25,383 nt of DNA, taken from assembly GCA_013054445.1 (NCBI GenBank), contig JAAMPI010000804.1, positions 1 to 25,383 of the forward strand. Reading direction: 5' to 3'. The notes under the pieces were generated by a model. It was not told where the DNA came from. It worked only from the letters and a program-made list of their open reading frames with translations, and did no database searches. The first letter of the stretch is position 1; each line of letters begins with the position of its first letter. Shown here piece after piece: positions 1 to 10,687 of this stretch. Source of the stretch: Cudoniella acicularis. Taxonomy: Eukaryota; Ascomycota; Leotiomycetes; Helotiales; Helotiaceae. The position numbers and the translations under genes were made by a program.

Positions 1-2353
1 GGGCAACCGTCCGCCGTCCTGGTCAGACAAGTTCGTGTAACGTCGAGAGGGATGGCGGCAGGGGTTTCAACTGGTAATCAAGGCTCGCTTGCTTCTCTTG
101 TTTGCAACACCAACCTCGACTCCCGCCGATTTTTACCGGACAAAGCTTCCTCCACACTCTACACAGCGAGCTTCCCAAGTTATGGGAGGCCCGCGTACCG
201 ACCGTGGGACCCCGAGTGTGGTTTCGCGGCTAGCATTAATATTTCTTCTCAGTCCAGAGCCGGCAAAGGCGCTTTACATTCAATTATCCCTTTCCCTAGG
301 ATTTCTTTGACTCCCCCTTGGTCTTGCATGCAGTGTCGATGCGGGAGCTTTTGGAGATGTTAGAGGCTTGGATTTCTACATCGTATGATTCTGACGGGGG
401 AGGCCTCACCAAAATATGGCTTTGGGCCTGGCACTCCACGATCTTCGAGTTCTCGTCGGCAGTCAGGGCACCGCCAGACACGTTGCTTTTGGGCTGATGG
501 GAAGAACAGAAGCACCCGAAGCTTCGCGAGCTGCAGCGAGAGCGATGCACTCCCCGCCAACCCTGGGTGGCAGAAAGAGAATTGGCTCCGGAGAAGAGGG
601 ACGCTATTCGACAAAGACGCTCTGCCAATGCAGCCTCTTACGCCGGCCGACAAAAGCAGGCGAACCCGTAGACTCGCGGACGGGTCTGCGTCGTACAAAG
701 CTCGATCTGTGGCAATGTCGACGACAGCCTGGCATCAAGTGGTACGGAGTACAACCGGCGGCTGTGGGACGACGAGGGCCTGAAAGCTTGGGGTTGTGGA
801 GTCTGCGAGTCTGCGAGTCTGGAGCATTCATCTGGATACAGTACATGTACCGCACTGGGAATCGCGTGGGACCCCCCTTTTCTGCTCAAAATTGCTGCTG
901 TGTGACCGCGAAGCGCAGGCTTTGGAAGCGACAACTTGGCGAGTCGTGAAGGGCAATGTTCCAAATGCGGACATGCGGTGAGGGAGTGCACCTCAGTCAT
1001 CTGGATCCTACTTTCTGCTGCCAGTTCTGCTGCTAGTTCTGCCCCATATCCCCAGATTGAAGCAGGCGAAGTAAGAAGTACTCGTGCTTGGAAGCTCCCC
1101 TCGACCGTCTACCCTGAGTAGTCTGCCTGGTTACGAGTACTTCGTAACTGGTTTGCCCTCGACCGTCTCCCTCCCGCCTACAGCCTACAGCCTACACAGT
1201 AGATTTCAGGACCCCGAGATCTGGCCGCTAGACGCCGGGGTCACAGCAGCACAGCACCCAGCACAGTGATCACACACCATCGACAGATTGTGTGACAGCG
1301 TCGCCCTCTTTCGCTCCTGGTCCTGGTCCTTCCGCAGCATGAGCGGAAGACAACGCAGCATCTCTAGGACCTCGGTGCCCCGCTCCCCGCTGCACGGCCG
1401 GTCGGCGCCCCAAGGGTGGAAGGCTGAAGCGCTGAAGACGCTGAAGGCCTGAAGGGCCTCTCAGGCTCGCGGTGGCAATTCTGCATGTACATGTACTCTG
1501 TACTCTGTACCTCGTGCCTACGCGACCTGCCACCTGAGATATCCATTATTTGCGCAGCAAGTACCTGCTTTCACGGCGCTACGGGACTGATTCGCCAAGG
1601 CGCGCATTTTCCGCTGCCGCGGATTCGCTCTTGCTCAGGCGCTTTGAGGGCTCCAGACGCCCAACAATTGGCTGTCTTGAGGTGAGTCCTTGCGAATCTT
1701 CCACTATCCCTGACCTGCAGGGCAGCGTCCTGACATGTACCTCTGCATCCAGTTACACAAAGCATAAATTAAAGTGTCACTCTGTGTGGCATTTTCACAC
1801 TTTTAGAGGTCCGCTTTACCAGGGTTGCGAGCTAATTATTTCAGGCTCTTTTAAAGATACTTCGCCGCCACTTGCGAAGCCGCCGGCAGGCCCGACCATC
1901 GCAGTTCTGAATACCTCAGTGCTACCAGAGCACGTGCACACTGAAGATCACGTAAACGTCAACAAAGGGTGGAGATATCGAGTTGTGTGGCCTGCTTTGC
2001 CCATTTTTCAACTTCAACCAATCTTCCCCGGCGCCTTGTTCCTCACTCATCGCCTACGAGCAACTTTCGAGCCCCATATACATACGTGTCTGATCTCGGA
2101 TATCAGAAGACAAAATTTTACCTAAGCGGTTGTCACAAATTCTCTTCTTGAAATTTTCAACTAGATGGTGGCCAGAAGACCATGTTGTGCAAAGACAAGC
2201 TCGTCTAAACATGCCTGAGCAGCTTTAGACATCCCCAAAGCCTTAATTTAAGGTAGAGCCTCGCATGGTATAAAACGTTCTGGTCAGTTGTTCTCCAAGC
2301 TCGCATCCTTAAAGCTGAAAAGTTTACTCTTAACATAGAAGCCTCTTGCAGAC
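1..2353. other. Gene-poor GC-rich leader region
   Basis: No open frame here resembles a known protein. Several overlapping frames of 60-190 codons exist on both strands, but none shows a domain or a convincing splice pattern, and the GC-rich composition between about 400 and 1500 favours chance open frames. The stretch holds short direct repeats: an 8-bp unit (gagtctgc) three times at 799-822, and a 13-mer (ccctcgaccgtct) at 1098-1110 and again 58 bp later at 1156-1168. The last part, from about 2200, is the probable promoter and 5' leader of the gene starting at 2354. No GH3 catalytic motif is visible here, which matters for reading that gene. Confidence 0.6.
2269..2275 (+). promoter_or_regulatory. 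TATA-like box upstream of the GH3C-GNAT gene
   Basis: The sequence tataaaa lies 79 bp before the proposed ATG at 2354, a reasonable spacing for a fungal core promoter with a short leader. Assignment rests only on sequence and position. Confidence 0.4.
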
Positions 2354-4580
2354 ATGACATCATCTCACACCCGCCAGTCAACTAGCTCAGAAGATGAGGA
2401 TGAAATGTAAGACCAAAGTCAAATAATAATTTGCACAAACAAAGTTGTCTTACTATATCAGGGCCGTTGATGATGAACCGGAAGCACCCTCTCCCATAGC
2501 GGGCCCTTCTAACACCACCCGAAATGGAAATGCCTTAGCCATTGTGTTTCGAGATGCTAGCAATTGGTTACACCACATCAGGTCTTTACAGGAGACGGAT
2601 GTAATCATTCTGTTAACGCCAGTTGTTATTCCAATAAACCCAGATCCAACCGATCTCAGCGATCCTTTCGAGCCTCTTGGGCGCTCACTAGCCAAAAGAC
2701 ACTCGAGAATCCGTCAAGTCCCTTATACTCAAAGGTTAGGAATATGAGATACGTTTTTTATGGTCTGCGAATACTGATGATCTCCTAGAAATGGCATCAC
2801 GTCAACCCATCTTGGATTCATAAAGCGGGGCCATGTAATTATCCTGTGCTTCGCTCTGAAGCCTGGGCAACAAATCCCGTTGGAGTACGCAGAAGTCACT
2901 TTCGCAGTCAGCGACAATAAGCCTTGCATTATCGTGGTGTGTTGTACACCAATCGATTCGACACAAGCAATTCCATTCCCAACTGTGATACAGACCGCAG
3001 GCTACTCACCCCCAGCTTTAGAGTTCACCGCAGCATTGATTTTTGGCGAGCAACCTTCGCCGAGTCCTACTCAGCCTAAACAACTATCAAGCGCTCCAGT
3101 TATAGACTCCCAGGCACCCAGATTGTGGCCCGTAGAGCAATGGAACGAATCCAGGGACATCTCGAGCGTGCTGGAATTATGGAACCAGAACATAAATGGG
3201 CGTTTTACCCTGGATCAACCCACACTAGCTTCCTTGCTACGGCGACCAGGCTATGCGAAACATTATGTTGTTCGAGACACAAAGACTGGAGTAATACTCG
3301 GTATATGTGCAACGTATCTTGCATACGTTGACAAAGAAGGGGAGAAACTCATAGCATCTGTCGCGATGCTCCTTGTTCGATCAACCCACCGCCAACTTGG
3401 AATTGGCTTGAGCCTGCATAGCCATGCAGTCACTCAGCTCAAGAGAACAAGAGGTGTTATACGTTTACAATTTGGAAGCACATTTCCACGAATTTTGTAC
3501 GGCCCTCCATCTGACATCCAATTCAATGAAGAATGGTTCAGACGTCGAGGGTGGCAGTTGAACAAAGAAGTACCTGGACAAGGACAGGCCATCTACGATC
3601 TCGTTCTTGACTTTACCAAGTGGCCCTATAGTGTTGGATCCTCGACGAGTATACCGAGTTTCAGGCCGTGCACACAGGACGACATGATGAAAGTTCTTGA
3701 TCTGGTTGAACAAAGTTCAGCAAAGCAAGCTAAGATGGGCTGGTTTGACCAATACACATCTCTTATGAATGGCCCGAACGTCAAGGACATAATTCTAGGA
3801 CTGGAAAAAAACGAGATAATTGCGACCGCTCTGACCTACACACCATCTTGTGGTAGCCCAATACCATCTAATCTCCCATGGGCTGGACGAATTGGCGGTG
3901 ATGTAGGAGGGGTTACTTGTATTTGTATCAGCCGTACGTTTCACTCTCTTTTCCAACCTCGAATTGTTCAATCCCACAGGCAAGTAGATATAATCTTCAA
4001 CCCCTCGCAAATATTCCCAGATGATGTTCCAAGAATTCAGCATGAATTTATGTTATCGAGCATTGTCTGGACCATCATAGCGACTGGCATATACCCCCGG
4101 AAAGACCAATCATTCTAAAATGCCTTTCCCACATGGCACTTCAAGGAAGGGCTATCACACTCGAAGATGGCTGACATTATTTTAACGCAAAATGGGGAGC
4201 TCTGTAAATACTAACACTAGCTTTTTTTGCAATCCCTTTAGCATTCGCATCTTCATTTCCAGCGCTTGTCCCAATCTCGCGTGCAATTAACTTTGCAGCG
4301 GAATGCATTTTCATTGCACGATTGATTTGGAACTGACGGTTACCAGCTTCCAATACGTTGCCAGCTATGAACGGCTTACTCGACGCCTGTGTGAAAAATC
4401 TACAAGTCCAAGGGATGAAGAGAATGTTTATTGACGGAGTGACTGCTACAGAGCATGACTATCTCAAACAATTAGGTGAGTCTTTACCGACCGAAACTCC
4501 TGAACAGAACATACAAATTGCTAAGCCTTGTAGGATTTGAGGAATGGGCGAGATATAGAGATGTTTGGAAGGATACTTGA
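2354..4580 (+). CDS. GH3 C-terminal subdomain fused to GNAT-like acetyltransferase domains (catalytic GH3 barrel absent)
   Basis: Five exons: 2354-2406, 2462-2734, 2789-3933, 4347-4475 and 4534-4580, giving 548 aa. After an acidic N-terminus (SSEDEDEM), residues about 50-200 resemble the GH3 C-terminal subdomain of fungal beta-N-acetylglucosaminidases (VPYTQRNGITSTH, then FPTVIQTAGYSPPALE). From about 220, two GNAT-like units follow. The first carries RQLGIG at about 310-315, which fits the acetyl-CoA pyrophosphate-binding loop (Q/RxxGxG/A). The second ends with GMKRMFIDGVT and EEWARYRDVWKDT. Known fungal GH3 enzymes of this kind place a GNAT-like domain after the catalytic barrel. Here the barrel and its KHFPGHG-type motif are missing, and none is seen in the 2.3 kb upstream. 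The protein therefore probably does not cleave glycosides; acetyltransferase activity and substrate are unproven. The third intron is unusually long (413 nt). Exon 1 is the least certain part. Confidence 0.75.
3934..4346 (+). other. Exceptionally long intron 3 of the GH3C-GNAT gene
   Basis: The donor is gtacgt at 3934. The acceptor ccag ends at 4346, preceded by a good branch site (aactgac). Joining C|CT gives the frame that continues into the conserved C-terminal block. The frame also stays open from the exon through to a TAA at 4116-4118, so an unspliced transcript would give a shorter protein ending RKDQSF. An inner gtacgt...cacag stretch (3934-3979) is followed directly by gcaagt, a GC-type donor consensus, so two-step removal is possible. 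Confidence 0.6.
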
Positions 4581-7352
4581 TGCAAGTGATCATTGAGACC
4601 TGCCTTGATCATCTGGCAGCCTCCTCTTGCCACTTCAACCCCCAAAAGTTTTCGGACAAATCCGAGAAGTGAGGAAGCCATTGCATTAAGCGAATTTCTT
4701 CAAGGCAGACTCGTCAAGATCCCGGCGGAGCCTTTACGGCCTTATCTTTTCAACAGGGTTACTCATTCGAAGTGCAGAAAATTCCAACTGGAAACAGCCA
4801 GAGCATAGACACAGATCAATGGATACAAATCACATACTGTACATGTCGTTCTTCCCTGTCCAAAAAGGGAATGAATTTTTTGGGCTCGATCTGGTTCTCG
4901 TATTTGTGCGGCTACCTTCAACTTCACATGAGAATAGCCGGAACGAACCGAAATAGCCGTCCAATTTTACCGGCAGCAACCTCCACACTCGAGTTACACA
5001 GTGAAAGTGGGGTTTCTGGAGACGAGACGAACTGTCGAGCCCCTTGCTGGCCCCATACCCGCACGGCCACGTCGTCAGCAAAAGTCTGCAGATTTTGCAA
5101 GCCTAGTCCGGCCTGTTGCGTCTCGGCAAGATAAGATTCTGCAACAACTTCATTCCCCTTGGTATTGAGGCAGTGGGTGACGAAGCCTGGTCAAATGAGA
5201 ACGATGCCTGGTTCTTTCTGAGAATATCCGTGCCAATCAGTAAGTAGAGGGAAAGACGCAAGCGTGTGGCACCATCTTCAAGTTTGCGGGATCACGGATG
5301 GGCCCGACTGACTTTGCATTTTCGTCTCCGAGTTCAGGATACTCTTGAAATTTGCCATCGCTTTGGTAACACCAAGTGAAGTGGTTCTTAGTCATGTTTT
5401 TTAAAGAGCCAACGAAGTTGTATGATCAGTCGTTGGCGATGATGCAAAAATGCCTGAATTTGTTTAGCAAGGCATTTATTATATAAAACGCTGAACACTG
5501 CTCAGCTCAATATTTCTCTGCTCAAGTTGATGCTCTAGATGATTTTCTCTTGTCAAGTCACTCGAGTCCCTGCGTTCGTGGATTTTCCATACAGTATCAG
5601 ATATGTGGCGAAAATTGGTTCTCGCTTTTCGAGTAACATCATGATACACTACACGGACATCAATGGAATTCATGATAATTATAATTAACTTCCAAATGAA
5701 TTAATATATGAGACATATCATGTGAAGATCCCATATCTTCATACATTTAGGGATCAGTAGAAAAGAGCATTACTAATAAGGAATTGATTTGAGACGTAGT
5801 AAGCATCAACCATCATAGATACCTCACGACAACATGTTAAAATCAGCAATACCTGTGCCGAAGCCAAAAGCTAAATCACCCTTTCTTCTCTATGGCGTCT
5901 CAATCCCGCTATTAAACAGAGCTGAGAGATGTCGCATCATTGACTCTTGTTTTCTTGCCGGCCACGTCATCAATTTGCCTCTCTTGTCCTCCAGACTGGG
6001 ATTATAACCCATTGATATTTATCTCTTCAATCAAGCTCAGCCACGTCTCGTGAGATCTTGGATCTAGAAATCATAGGAGTCAAGCAAAAGTCGATCAACC
6101 GATAAGTGTATTTTCATAATGTCTTCTTAAATATTTCGGAAGGCTTCTTCAGTAAAGTTCCCCGGTATCATCTGGTATTGCACCTCTTTTTGTACGGGTA
6201 TTGTTTGGTAATTTACCACGGCGTAGATTATATTTTAATATAGAGAGATTTAAAAGTGTTTCAAAGCATCACAATTGCTGTGGTGCTTGAATGGCGGATA
6301 AGCCGCAAAATGGGAGCAAGAGCAATCGTCACGCAGGATATCTTCAAGTGGTTTCACTCGGACTTGCATTTTCTAGCGCTAAAAGGGATGAAGTTATTGG
6401 TACGCTCGCAACTTACATTCCAAAGATTTTAATTACTCGATATAAAAAGAGGGCCTTTCTACAAAAGTCCAGTTTTATGATGACTGAGTAACAGTAACAG
6501 ATGGGTATCGAAATGGCACATCTCATTTATCAAATGATATCCCCTAGCTAAGCCATATCTGGACTTCTCTTCGTCTGGGCTCCGGATATGAGAGGAAGCT
6601 CGAGATTTTCTGTGCAAGTGGAATTTGACGGATCGAACATTTTTGAAAATACGTCAAATACCCAAAATGCCACCGGAACTAATTTCAACTTCTGAAGTGC
6701 TACTTCAGCAAGGGCAGGATAATCCAAAATAAAAGCGAGGTAGTCGACAATCATCTTAAAATCTTGAATTACTCATATCAATCAAGATATTTTACTTTTA
6801 AATGTACTTATTTAGGATTTCATCTGAATGAGTTCTACGAGCCTTTTCTCATTCTTTTTTAATACCTATGAAATAGATGTATTTTACGAGGTGGTATAAA
6901 AAGGGGTATCTCGGGTATTTATATATTTCCAAGTGGTATTTGAGGTATTTGACGTTGAATATATCTAGAAGGTGATTAAAGGTAGGATGCAAAATGCAAT
7001 GAAATTGGAATGGCAACAGATCACTTGAGCAACCATTTTAGAGGTCGAGTGGTTCTATCTAATCGCGCATGGTTTAATATTTAGAAGAGATGTGAAATAG
7101 ATCGACAGAAAGACAAGCTAACAATAAAACCGTGAGTGTTATTTTCTGTCTGACCAAGCTCCAGTTATAATTGCTACACAATTTCTCATTTTATCAAAGT
7201 TTTAACCCTGACTATTACTCCTCTCATGGATCCTACTAGCTCCCGTGGTCTTCCTCACACCCCAATCACTCTTCACAGCACCCTTCTGAATCGGTAAAAA
7301 TTCCTCACTACTATCCCCTTCCACCACGCCCACAGGCCCCCACTTCAAAGTG
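4581..7352. other. Gene-poor interval, AT-rich from about 5650 to 7200
   Basis: No frame longer than 120 codons and no recognisable domain. Open frames at 4772-5134 (+), 6291-6491 (+) and 6548-6754 (-) have no family resemblance that I can name. The part from about 5650 to 7200 is visibly AT-rich with many TA dinucleotides, a look typical of decayed or RIP-mutated fungal repeats, though no repeat family can be identified by eye. Five copies of GGTAT lie within 6893-6948. Positions 7202-7352 probably hold the displaced C-terminal codons of the neighbouring rhodopsin-like gene. Confidence 0.5.
7202..7352 (-). pseudogene. Displaced C-terminal tail of the rhodopsin-like protein in a shifted frame
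   Basis: Directly beyond the stop at 7353, another minus-strand frame stays open from the G/A-rich tract to a TAA at 7202-7204. It encodes about 50 residues including KWGPVGVVEGDSSEEFLPIQ and WGVRKTTGASRI. This is the style of tail usual in this family (a WGP element, acidic serines, then a G-x-RKTT segment). It suggests that the native protein continued through the poly-purine tract and that one G was gained or lost there, by mutation or by a sequencing error. Confidence 0.5.
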
Positions 7353-9007
7353 TCAGTATTCTTCTTTCCCCCCTTTCCCCCTTTTCCCCTTTCCATCCAG
7401 CTCATTAACATTCGTGCTATTTATCACAGTCGTGATCCCTACCCCTTTCCCGATATCACTCCGTAACCCCAACTCTTCCTCCGCTACCGCATCTACCGCC
7501 GAACTCCCACTACGAAAATATCGCCCCCGTGCAGGTCTTTTGGAAGCAGGCCAAGGTGTAGTATTGCTCGATTGCACTGGCGTAGAGCCAAAGAGCTTGG
7601 AACGAGCGAAGAAAGTTCGGAAGAGAGGGCGGAGTGTCGCCATGGCGGAGGCAGTGATTCCTATTCCTGGCTCGACGGTGGACCAAATTGCTACGTCGGT
7701 GGTAGAGTAGAGGAAGTCACCTTGGGATAGTTGTTTGATGTATGGGATTCGGACTATGGTTGCTGTTGAGCCGCTGTTTAGGATGTCAGTGTTGGTGTTT
7801 ATGAGCTGAGATTGTCTTGGGGATCCTTACATGGCTCCAAGCCCGAGAATGAGACCAACGGATACCTTGGTTCGTGGATTCATAGCGAGATCCCAGACGA
7901 GAAAGATGGGGAGGATGCCGAGTGTCCACTGAGTGAGGTCAGCTATCTGGGAGTTCTCTTCGAAACTTTTTATCCCCCCTTTTTGTAACAGAATTCCAAA
8001 AAAAAAAAACCCAAGTACATCTTGGGAAGAATTACAAGTTCGTAGCGGAATACGTACATCGGCAACAGCAGATATAGTTGAATGAGCATATGTCGAACTT
8101 GTGATGACACTGGGGTCAACGCATGATCCAGACGCCCCTTTATATTGTGTCCAAAAGTAGGTCGACGGACGGCACTGAAACACAATCAAGAAGAAGTAAA
8201 AGACACTAAATAATATGACGACTCCCATGGTGACCCAGATAGCGATGATTTGCATCCTTTTGACACATATCCTCATGAGGAATATGCCGATGCTGGCTTT
8301 TATAACTGTTGTTGAGGATACTGCAGAGTTGTCAGCAAGCATCCTGGGGATTATTTCCGATGCCTAAGGTGCAAAAGTTCTGCGCAGACATGCTTGCGTA
8401 GTTACTGCAGACGTATTGTAGAATTTGGTGAAAGTTCAAGGCCATACCGTAAGCCAGTTCGCAGCACCACCACCACTGCTAAACATCAGCGGTGACACTT
8501 TGATACTCAAGTTTTAGCTGCGTACCTTTACGGCTATGGGGATATCTTCCTTAGGGAGATTGTCGAGATGCTGTCCAGTTCCATAGCGGACCTGCGGCGG
8601 AAAGTTAGTAGAGAAATTATACCAGTTGACTGTCGTCGAACTTACTCCTAACAGCACAAATGTACAGTAGAGGGAAAACAACACCTGTGCTTAGTTAGTA
8701 AGTAGGGCCTAAATAAATCTTGGAAGCCGGGACAGGTATTGAAAAAAGATTTTGTTGGCAGTCATCCGAGATTGGGATTCGAGGATTGTCCTTGTATTTG
8801 AGTTTGAAGGATTTGAAGAAACCAAAATTCGAGAAAACTTGCAATCCAGACACATACCAAAGCAGCAGCAGCAAGCCAATCATCAGCACCAAAACTTTTC
8901 ATAATAACGGACCTGACATAGCATCGTAGGCTAACAAAAACCCATGAGAGTGTAAGAAAGAGAATGGCAACCGCCTCAACCTGAGGACCTCTGTTCTCAG
9001 CAGCCAT
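7353..9007 (-). CDS. Fungal rhodopsin-like seven-helix membrane protein (Pth11-related family)
   Basis: Seven exons read on the minus strand: 9007-8858, 8684-8646, 8591-8526, 8475-8448, 8320-8058, 7928-7831 and 7773-7353, giving 354 aa. The N-terminus has ENRGPQ, then a first helix, the conserved RCYVR and SFGADDWL turn, VRYGTGQH, a WWWCCELAYV helix, KASIGIFLMRI, a helix-rich middle, a Cys pair before and after the fourth helix (QCRPS, GSCVD), and DWTLGILPIFLVWDLAMNPRTK. These are hallmarks of the fungal rhodopsin-like integral membrane family. Members are plasma-membrane proteins, some proposed as receptors; no ligand can be inferred here. The start at 9007 is the only ATG in frame ahead of the first helix. 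The cytoplasmic tail ends in a low-complexity GKGKRGKGGKEEY that looks like the result of a frameshift. Intron 5 (8057-7929, 129 nt) is open in frame and could be retained. Confidence 0.88.
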
Positions 9008-9972
9008 TATTGAAAAGCCCTCCTTCACTTTTTAGAAGGGTTCTGCCGTGGGAGGCAAAGAAAAAGGGATGGAATAGTATAGAAAATTTGACGTCTAGAA
9101 AGAGTTCACTAAAGGGGAAGGGCAAAATCAAGACGCCTCGACTTTGGGTCTCCACAATATCTACTTAATCGTGCAGGGCAGGATGTCGATCTCTGCAAAT
9201 TATATTGCTCGCATGCCTCGCTTGTATCTGAAGAGACTGTTCTCCGCAAACCTTGCCGTGTTAAAACGCGTGTTATTGGGGTGGACAAGCATGGGATTTA
9301 GCTTCTTCATCGCACACTCGCGGCTCGCCTCGGAAACTGCCAAACTCTTGACACTTGACCGGCAGAGCATGTGCAGAATAGCTTCCAAATTTAGGTTTGA
9401 AACCACGGTCGATTGGACAATTGTTCAGCGGGAGCATGTGCGCTCAATTAGAAGTGGACTCATCGACGGCAGGCACCCCTGGGCGATGAAAAACCAAGCC
9501 GAAGTCTCCGATGTCTGGAGAAAAGGGGTCGCACCGAGGCTAAAAACTGCGGCTTCCGAGTCAGCACTTTGCGAGGCCAGGAAGGATGTTTGAAAATTCA
9601 ACGCCATCGTTCAAACACGGGGGAGAGACTCAGGATGGCAGTCGGAGCAATCCCGAAAATGGATGAAGATCGACGCCACAACATTTGTGTCCCATAATTG
9701 CGCCGGCCGAAAATGCGGGGAATTGCCGAGGGCTTTTCCACTTTTTTCCATTTTCTCCCGTGTTTTCGGGACCAAAGCCTATGTTGTGACCAGGGAATCG
9801 TGCTAAGAAGCATATTCTCGACTGTTAGAGCGTTGTGACGGCAATTACTTTGTTCAGGGTTCCTGAAGGTCAAAGAACCCTCTTAGAAATCTTTGCTTGG
9901 CTCAACCATTGTTTGATTAGTATATCGCCCTAGAAAAGACTCTAGACCTACAATGAATTTAATGGAGTTGTT

Positions 9973-10079
9973 ACAAGTTCAAGAAGGTGTTTTTGAAAAC
10001 TTGTGAGCGAAGTTCGCTCCTAAACTGTCTGAGAATATTGGTTCTAAACAAGAACCCACCTAAGAAACCATAGTGGGTT
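9973..10079. repeat. Cluster of four short stem-loops
   Basis: Four perfect inverted repeats follow each other. They are acaagtt/aacttgt (9973-9979 with 9998-10004), gagcga/tcgctc (10005-10010 with 10014-10019), ggttct/agaacc (10040-10045 with 10051-10056) and aacccac/gtgggtt (10053-10059 with 10073-10079). The last two share bases, so they would be mutually exclusive. Function is unknown; chance, a structured non-coding transcript or a decayed transposon are all possible. Confidence 0.45.
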
Positions 10080-10310
10080 GATTGAGGGCTTCAACACTAT
10101 TAAGAGTGGAAAATTCAAAAGGAAATCATCAACTGACAAAGCTTATATTTTGTATATACTATGATGGGAGATGAGTTCTATGTATTTGATCCGCTTCTGA
10201 ATCCTTCTTATTCGCAGGATGTGGAGCGGGGCGATTTAAGCGATGTGCCACTCTGAAAGGGAAACCAGAAAAAGAAAATACTCCAAAATGTCAAAAAAGA
10301 ACATATTTAC

Positions 10311-10351
10311 ACATGCTTGCACCCTCCGGGAATCGAACTGTTAAAGCATGT
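10311..10351 (-). other. tRNA T-arm-like fragment inside an 8-bp inverted repeat
   Basis: On the minus strand, TTCGATTCCCGGAGGGTGC resembles a T-loop, the 3' half of a T-stem and a 3' acceptor strand. The 5' half of the T-stem does not pair, and no matching 5' acceptor strand is found about 70 nt away, so this is not an intact tRNA gene. It is enclosed by acatgctt (10311-10318) and aagcatgt (10344-10351). Confidence 0.25.
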
Positions 10352-10687
10352 TAATAAGATTACAACATCAGGGAAATAAGCAGTATTTACCCCGGGGCCA
10401 GCGCATACAAGATATACATCATGGGAAGCGCTGATTTTACCACTGTATTAGAGTTAGATTAAAGTTAGTTGTGAAGTAATTCTATTCTCACGTACCTAAA
10501 CCAAGAGTGCGAGTACGGAAAACTTTCCTATTTTTAAATATAAATAGCACAAATTTTAGGGGGACTAACAGGGGTCTTTATCCGAACTTTGACCGTCCCC
10601 ACTATCCACACCAGCCTTGCTCTAACATCTGTCTCTGCAAAGGCTGAGACTCTTCCTACTTTATCTAGATAGTGAGAATCAGGAACA

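Larger units (their letters stand above)
9008..10687. other. 1.7-kb intergenic region with small inverted repeats
   Basis: This lies between the divergent rhodopsin-like gene (-) and GET4 (+), so it should contain both promoters. No supported gene: the 149-codon frame at 9144-9593 has no family resemblance and starts inside the probable upstream leader of the minus gene. Notable contents are a run of stem-loops at 9973-10079 and a tRNA T-arm-like fragment inside an inverted repeat at 10311-10351. Confidence 0.5.

Noticed and set aside
416..949. 177-codon plus-strand open frame in the GC-rich leader
   Set aside because: No domain, mixed composition and several equally long frames overlap it on both strands, as expected by chance in GC-rich DNA.
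1550..2125. 191-codon plus-strand open frame
   Set aside because: No family resemblance and no conserved motif; starts and ends within unremarkable sequence, so not called as a gene.
4772..5134. 120-codon plus-strand open frame
   Set aside because: Cys-containing but without a recognisable pattern or signal peptide; an opposite-strand frame of similar length overlaps it.
9144..9593. 149-codon plus-strand open frame upstream of the rhodopsin-like gene
   Set aside because: Not similar to any family that I know, and it lies in the probable divergent promoter region.
10311..10400. Possible complete tRNA gene on the minus strand
   Set aside because: The T-stem does not pair and no 5' acceptor partner, D-arm or anticodon arm can be placed at proper spacing.
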